DNA of 64,000 bases from Pisaster brevispinus (Eukaryota; Echinodermata; Asteroidea; Forcipulatida; Asteriidae), in the NCBI GenBank assembly GCA_023634235.1, contig JAMKCF010000012.1, positions 62,001 through 126,000 on the forward strand, written 5' to 3'. A program made the translations under genes and the position numbers. Positions 61,701-64,000 of this stretch are shown here, one piece after another. Positions within the stretch are counted from its first letter, which is position 1; the number at the start of each line of letters is the position of its first letter. The notes under the pieces are model-generated. The model was not told the DNA's origin, searched no databases, and was given only the letters and a program-made list of their open reading frames with translations.

Positions 61701-62299
61701 TGGAGGAAAAATAAACCCATACAAAGTTCCTACCAGAAATTCATGTTTACATTGTCCAAATTGGTCCAAACAAAAATTGAAAGTGCACATGTATGTATAA
61801 CCATAATGATCTGATAATTTATACATGCAGAGAACTTACCACAATTTTTGTAGATGCTCAGAAACTTTTCCCAGGGAGTATTGACAGCAATTAGCTTCAT
61901 TTACCCTGAAATTACGACTAATAACAAATTGTGAACAAAAATTTGCAGCTGATATGAAAATATTTAAATGCATGATGCTCCTTTTCTTTTATTTCAGTGA
62001 ATGGAACCAAACGTAGCACAAACCTTGCCAACTTAACAAGAGATGAAGTTGTTGGGGAGGTCAATCTCTTAAGGACGCAATCGGGACTGGATATTGAACG
62101 TATACGCAAGCAATGGCATACAGATAGCCCCAGTATACAGGGACATTGGCATCCATTCTATAATAAACCAACCGCATTAAATCTGGACAATTTCCCATCT
62201 GCAAGCCCTACGTATAGCAAGCCAGAAGGACGACGATTGCCAAAAATGACTGACGATCTCATTAATGAACTCAAGGAACTCAAGGAAACTGGAAAATGA
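49576..62299 (+). CDS. MRPL43: mitochondrial ribosomal protein L43 (mL43), 3 coding exons (gene-level entry)
   Basis: Component of the mitochondrial large ribosomal subunit, encoded in the nucleus, with an L51/S25/CI-B8-type thioredoxin-like fold. Exons 49576-49706, 61495-61604 and 61998-62299 join in frame to 180 residues. Conserved blocks: [20 protein letters not shown] at the N-terminus, [16 protein letters not shown] across the first junction, VIAEFLNG across the second, and [20 protein letters not shown] with HWHPF in exon 3. Vertebrate MRPL43 reads [20 protein letters not shown] and [20 protein letters not shown] at these places. Length fits the shorter human isoform. The first intron is about 11.8 kb and packed with repeats; the second is 393 bases. 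Poly(A) signal candidate at 63335-63340. Confidence 0.93.
49814..50321. mobile_element. hAT-like MITE with 33-bp inverted ends and perfect 8-bp target duplication
   Basis: The left end (49814-49846, starting CATAGAGTTATATATAGGAA) and the right end (50289-50321) are reverse complements with one mismatch in 33. Immediately outside, ATTCGCGC occurs at 49806-49813 and again at 50322-50329, a perfect 8-bp duplication. That size is typical of hAT transposition, though other 8-bp superfamilies exist. The interior is CpG-rich and has no transposase. It sits 107 bases into MRPL43 intron 1. Confidence 0.85.
50390..51180 (+). repeat. two diverged direct copies of a GC-richer segment; third copy near 56 kb
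   Basis: About 50390-50640 and about 50908-51180 share TCGTTCCCAG-GGTG, CGATCTCG-CGCGCCATTT, ATGCCTTGCTCGAT, AACCCCTGGAA and GTCTAACTGTATGCAGTT in order. The stretch between (50640-50885) shares GATTCATTTGAAA, TACTAAGCGTCC and GAGAGGTATCGATACGGC with 56020-56290. No coding sense seen; probably transposon-derived. Confidence 0.65.
50467..50499. repeat. 33-bp inverted repeat (16-bp arms, 1-base centre)
   Basis: ATTAAAATGTGCTAGA, one A, then the exact reverse complement. Lies in the first of two related segments (about 50390-50640 and 50908-51180). Confidence 0.85.
52023..52319 (-). pseudogene. PHD-finger-like fragment, probably transposon-derived
   Basis: Minus-strand frame of 98 residues containing CDKIGC, then [16 protein letters not shown] and a later FSIC. 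The W-x-x-C-D-x-C-x-x-W-x-H-x-x-C spacing is that of a PHD/RING-like zinc finger. The last cysteine pair is incomplete (FSICLRSL), so the finger looks decayed. PHD-like fingers occur in ORF1 of some non-LTR retrotransposons and in various transposases. No neighbouring exon in frame was found, so a host gene is unlikely. Confidence 0.4.
52490..53925. repeat. 17-bp satellite array, copy 1
   Basis: Roughly 84 units. Degenerate units mark the left edge (TGATATCCCATTAGAATG, TCCATGGTTAAATGAC in copy 1) and the right edge (GAAATTCCCAGTAGAATGACACC). Occurrences of the GATTTAC variant are spaced in near multiples of 17 (68, 85, 101), showing higher-order repeats. Confidence 0.9.
54087..55602. repeat. 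17-bp satellite array, copy 2
   Basis: Roughly 88-89 units, same edges as copy 1. Small differences: a CTGTAGATTG unit pair at about 54110-54130 absent from copy 1, AACATTCCACG at about 54734, and extra units at about 55310-55400. Confidence 0.9.
55715..55740. repeat. 26-bp perfect palindrome on CATGGAGGTAGAA
   Basis: CATGGAGGTAGAA followed directly by its reverse complement. It lies 21 bases beyond the duplicated satellite block. The same half-site forms a longer palindrome at 56495-56526. Confidence 0.92.
56495..56526. repeat. 32-bp perfect palindrome on CCATGGAGGTAGAATT
   Basis: CCATGGAGGTAGAATT followed directly by its reverse complement; a further partial copy, CAACCATGGAGGAAGG, follows at 56529-56544. 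Together with the palindrome at 55715-55740 it bounds a 785-bp segment (55726-56510) that starts AATTCTACCTCCATGG and ends with the reverse complement. Confidence 0.92.
57089..57616 (+). mobile_element. probable solo LTR
   Basis: Begins TGTTGTGA (57089) and ends TCACAACA (57616), the TG..CA inverted termini usual in LTRs. A strong TATA box, GGTATAAATAAAAGG, lies at 57451-57465, leaving about 130 bases of R-U5 after a likely start. It includes a TTATTAG heptamer repeat near 57115-57155. No gag/pol follows and no exact 5-bp target duplication is visible. The plus orientation comes from the TATA box. Confidence 0.55.
57115..57158 (+). repeat. TTATTAG heptamer repeat, about six units
   Basis: Tandem TTATTAG units at the 5' end of the presumed solo LTR. 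Length-variable repeats of this sort are common and need no function. Confidence 0.85.
58968..58991. repeat. hairpin, 10-bp arms, at the end of the minus-strand retroelement frame
   Basis: TATAAGGCTC, ATAG, GAGCCTTATA. The stop codon of the overlapping minus-strand retroelement frame (58976) falls in the stem, so it may be a 3' structural element of that retroelement. Confidence 0.7.
58976..59437 (-). pseudogene. non-LTR retrotransposon ORF2 C-terminal fragment with zinc-knuckle-like motif
   Basis: The frame contains [20 protein letters not shown], then [20 protein letters not shown] and AFDHLHVQC. This is the W-x-x-LNR-x-x-(T/S)G-x-x-(R/K)C...WG...CxCG...(M/F)DHL...C pattern found at the C-terminus of many non-LTR reverse transcriptases. 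The rest of the frame upstream (toward 59437) is less recognisable and the reverse transcriptase core is absent, so this is a 5'-truncated copy. Confidence 0.7.
59535..59863. mobile_element. CAGGG-ended MITE with 6-bp target duplication
   Basis: The element is 59541-59857 (317 bp): left end CAGGGATGAGA, right end TCTCATCCCTG, exact inverted repeats of 11 bp. GGAACA precedes (59535-59540) and follows (59858-59863) it. CAGGG ends point to the hAT superfamily; most hATs duplicate 8 bp, though 6-bp variants are described. TTCAGACTTTT words recur at both sides inside. Confidence 0.8.
60127..60609. mobile_element. piggyBac-like MITE, copy 2, inverted relative to copy 1
   Basis: The element is 60131-60605, starting CCCTAACC, ending GGTTAGGG and flanked by TTAA at 60127-60130 and 60606-60609. 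The sequence is the reverse complement of the copy at 1161-1638 with few differences, including the TGTTGCATT words and a CTTCATATAGGTTTG segment. It ends about 890 bases before MRPL43 exon 2. Confidence 0.78.
60840..61010 (+). mobile_element. 3' end of a CR1/L2-like retroelement
   Basis: GGGGCGCGATATAAATG followed by TTTAATATTATTATTAG is the typical GCGC-TATAAAT plus ATT-repeat ending. Upstream about 100 bases (CTTTTTCTTCCATTCTG) look like its 3' UTR. No reading frame remains. Confidence 0.6.
61495..61604 (+). CDS. MRPL43: MRPL43 coding exon 2
   Basis: [20 protein letters not shown] then [31 protein letters not shown] is the vertebrate counterpart. Phase 2 in, phase 1 out; acceptor CCTTTCACAG, donor TTCT|GTAAGT. 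Confidence 0.94.
61998..62299 (+). CDS. MRPL43: MRPL43 coding exon 3 (last)
   Basis: Starts [20 protein letters not shown] and contains [31 protein letters not shown], then a charged C-terminus ending [12 protein letters not shown] at 62297-62299. Acceptor TTTTATTTCAG. Confidence 0.94.
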
Positions 62300-64000
62300 C
62301 AATGTTACTAGCCGACTTAGTGGGGATGAAGTCACTATTCCAAAAACTTATTAGCAAATTCTCTGTGCAAAACAGTGTTAAGCCTCAAGGCAAAGACATG
62401 AAAGACCAGGATAATGTAATATGGCTTCCATGTAATTGCAGGTATGCAAATAGCAAATAACTCACACAAGAGCAATATCGGTCTGTATCCCACTGTGATT
62501 ATTTGTCAATAATGCTAAATATTAGGGATATGAAGTCTACCGAGTACTACATGTGCACATGACATGTGTGATATGTAATGGTTTTCATTCATCCTGTGAA
62601 CATGGTGAGCCAGGTACAGTAGTTGTGCATCACTGCCAGTGGGGATAACATACGAAGTGGCAAAACATTCTCCCTTTACAGTGAAAAACCCAAGGACCAG
62701 TCAAAATTCTGTCCAACTGGTCTGACTGACTAATTCAATGCATCCCATGGCAACATTGTAATCCACTTTATGCACAGAGTGTTCATACATGATACAATGT
62801 CGAAAGATAACCAAATGATATGTACCAGTGACATGACAAGCTACAATGTAAATGGTTTTGCTCGCTTGTCATTAAAATAGGTAATCCTGATGTACCTCCT
62901 GTAAATCTATCCTTGGCCCTGGCAGATTAAAAATGTCACTGTCATCCAGAACCAAACTCTGCCACAAAGTGCCAAGGCTGTTCAGGTGTTGTTACAAAAA
63001 TGCAAGACAACAATCGAATCAATGTGCTTTGACAGTTCAAAGTTTTGAAGTACCACTGAAAATAACAAAGTTATTGCACTGAAAAGTGAGATATCACAAA
63101 GACCCTTTTTGGTAAAGAACCACAGGGCTTTGGGGCCAGGATTTTGTTAAAATTCAATTTCTAGTGGGTGTACTGATAATGAAATTGTTCAACTGGTATT
63201 TTTACCCTTGGACAATGCACGGTACATTAATTTTGAAAATTACATTGTCAACTTAAACCATGGAGCTTGTAAACAATTGGAGCTGATCCTTTCTTATTTT
63301 GTACATGAAAAACAATTGGAAGGATAGGAAATTAAATAAAGGATTAAAATAACCACATGAAGTTTGTGTTCAGTGTCTTTCTTAAAACTTTATTATGACA
63401 AATAAATACGTACCAACAAACAAGACAAGGCATGTACATGTATTGTTCAATGATTTATAATAGCTCTTCCTTGAGAGTTAAAGCATGACAACATTGGTCA
63501 TTGTCAAAAACCAGTATCAGGATCTGTGATCTAACATACATGAAATAATAAACCTGTGATCAAAGTCACAAAATATTGGGGAGGGGATCTATTTTCACTG
63601 TTTTCAAACACTTTGTTTTGAACTTGCGAGATAAGAAACAATTGTTTTTGATATTTCTCAAAAACTATAGCCTTTCAGGTACAATGATTTCGAGGAGTTT
63701 TCCAGCATGACCATCTTTAATATCAAGTAAGTTAGGTGCAAATCAATTTAGACAATGTGATGCACACCCTTGAAGTGGGTATCTGTTACTGTGTGTTATA
63801 CCATCATCAATCTGATACTTCTTTTGCCTTTTATTATTCAGTCATATTCCAAGAACCAATGTTATCCCATAAACCAAACAATATGTATCTTTTTAAAGGT
63901 AGATTACATCGTTGGCAGACATGAAAAAGTATACTTCTTAGTTTCTAAAAAATAACTTGACTGAAAGTATGTACTTTTCCCAAGTATCAAGTGAAAACAT
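62300..64000 (+). other. MRPL43 3' UTR and downstream flank
   Basis: No coding exon recognised. AATAAA at 63335-63340 is a plausible poly(A) signal, implying a 3' UTR of about 1.05 kb; another AATAAA occurs near 63545. Short open frames at about 63736-63955 have no recognisable product. Confidence 0.5.

Overview
The window is metazoan nuclear DNA: AT-rich, with split genes that use canonical GT..AG introns, tRNA-derived SINE pieces, non-LTR retrotransposon tails and many short inverted-repeat transposons. Gene content (an RGS12-type PDZ-PTB-RGS-RBD-RBD-GoLoco protein, a CCDC125 orthologue and mitochondrial ribosomal protein L43), intron-rich structure and the very frequent word TACATGTA suggest a marine invertebrate. 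My best guess is a deuterostome such as an echinoderm. The organism is inference, not something the sequence proves.

Layout. 1-800: 3' end of a CR1/L2/jockey-like non-LTR retrotransposon cut by the window edge. 900-2925: palindromes, a TTAA-flanked piggyBac-like MITE and a second inverted-repeat transposon. 3000-7636: no coding sequence recognised. 7637-36960, plus strand: RGS12/RGS14-family gene. I could join 17 coding exons in frame into a protein of about 1826 residues; an alternative first exon at 17084 would give a short, RGS14-like form lacking PDZ and PTB. Its introns carry SINEs, MITEs, minisatellites and a tandem duplication. 36961-41026: 3' flanks of two convergent genes. 41027-48895, minus strand: CCDC125 orthologue, 11 coding exons, 499 residues. 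48896-49575: short divergent promoter region. 49576-62299, plus strand: MRPL43, 3 coding exons, 180 residues, whose first intron is about 11.8 kb. That intron holds a hAT-like MITE with a perfect 8-bp target duplication, a recently duplicated array of 17-bp satellite units (52.4-55.7 kb), large perfect palindromes, a probable solo LTR, a non-LTR retrotransposon remnant, a CAGGG-ended MITE and a second, inverted copy of the piggyBac-like MITE. 62300-64000: MRPL43 3' flank.

The three host genes are functionally unrelated: G-protein/Ras signalling scaffold, coiled-coil protein, mitoribosome subunit. CCDC125 and MRPL43 are head to head about 0.7 kb apart and may share a promoter. The most unusual structure is the 17-bp satellite with its flanks, present as two tandem copies (about 1.60 and 1.68 kb) that keep the same order of unit variants. 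It leaves all three minus-strand frames open, so it produces long ORFs that I do not consider real genes.
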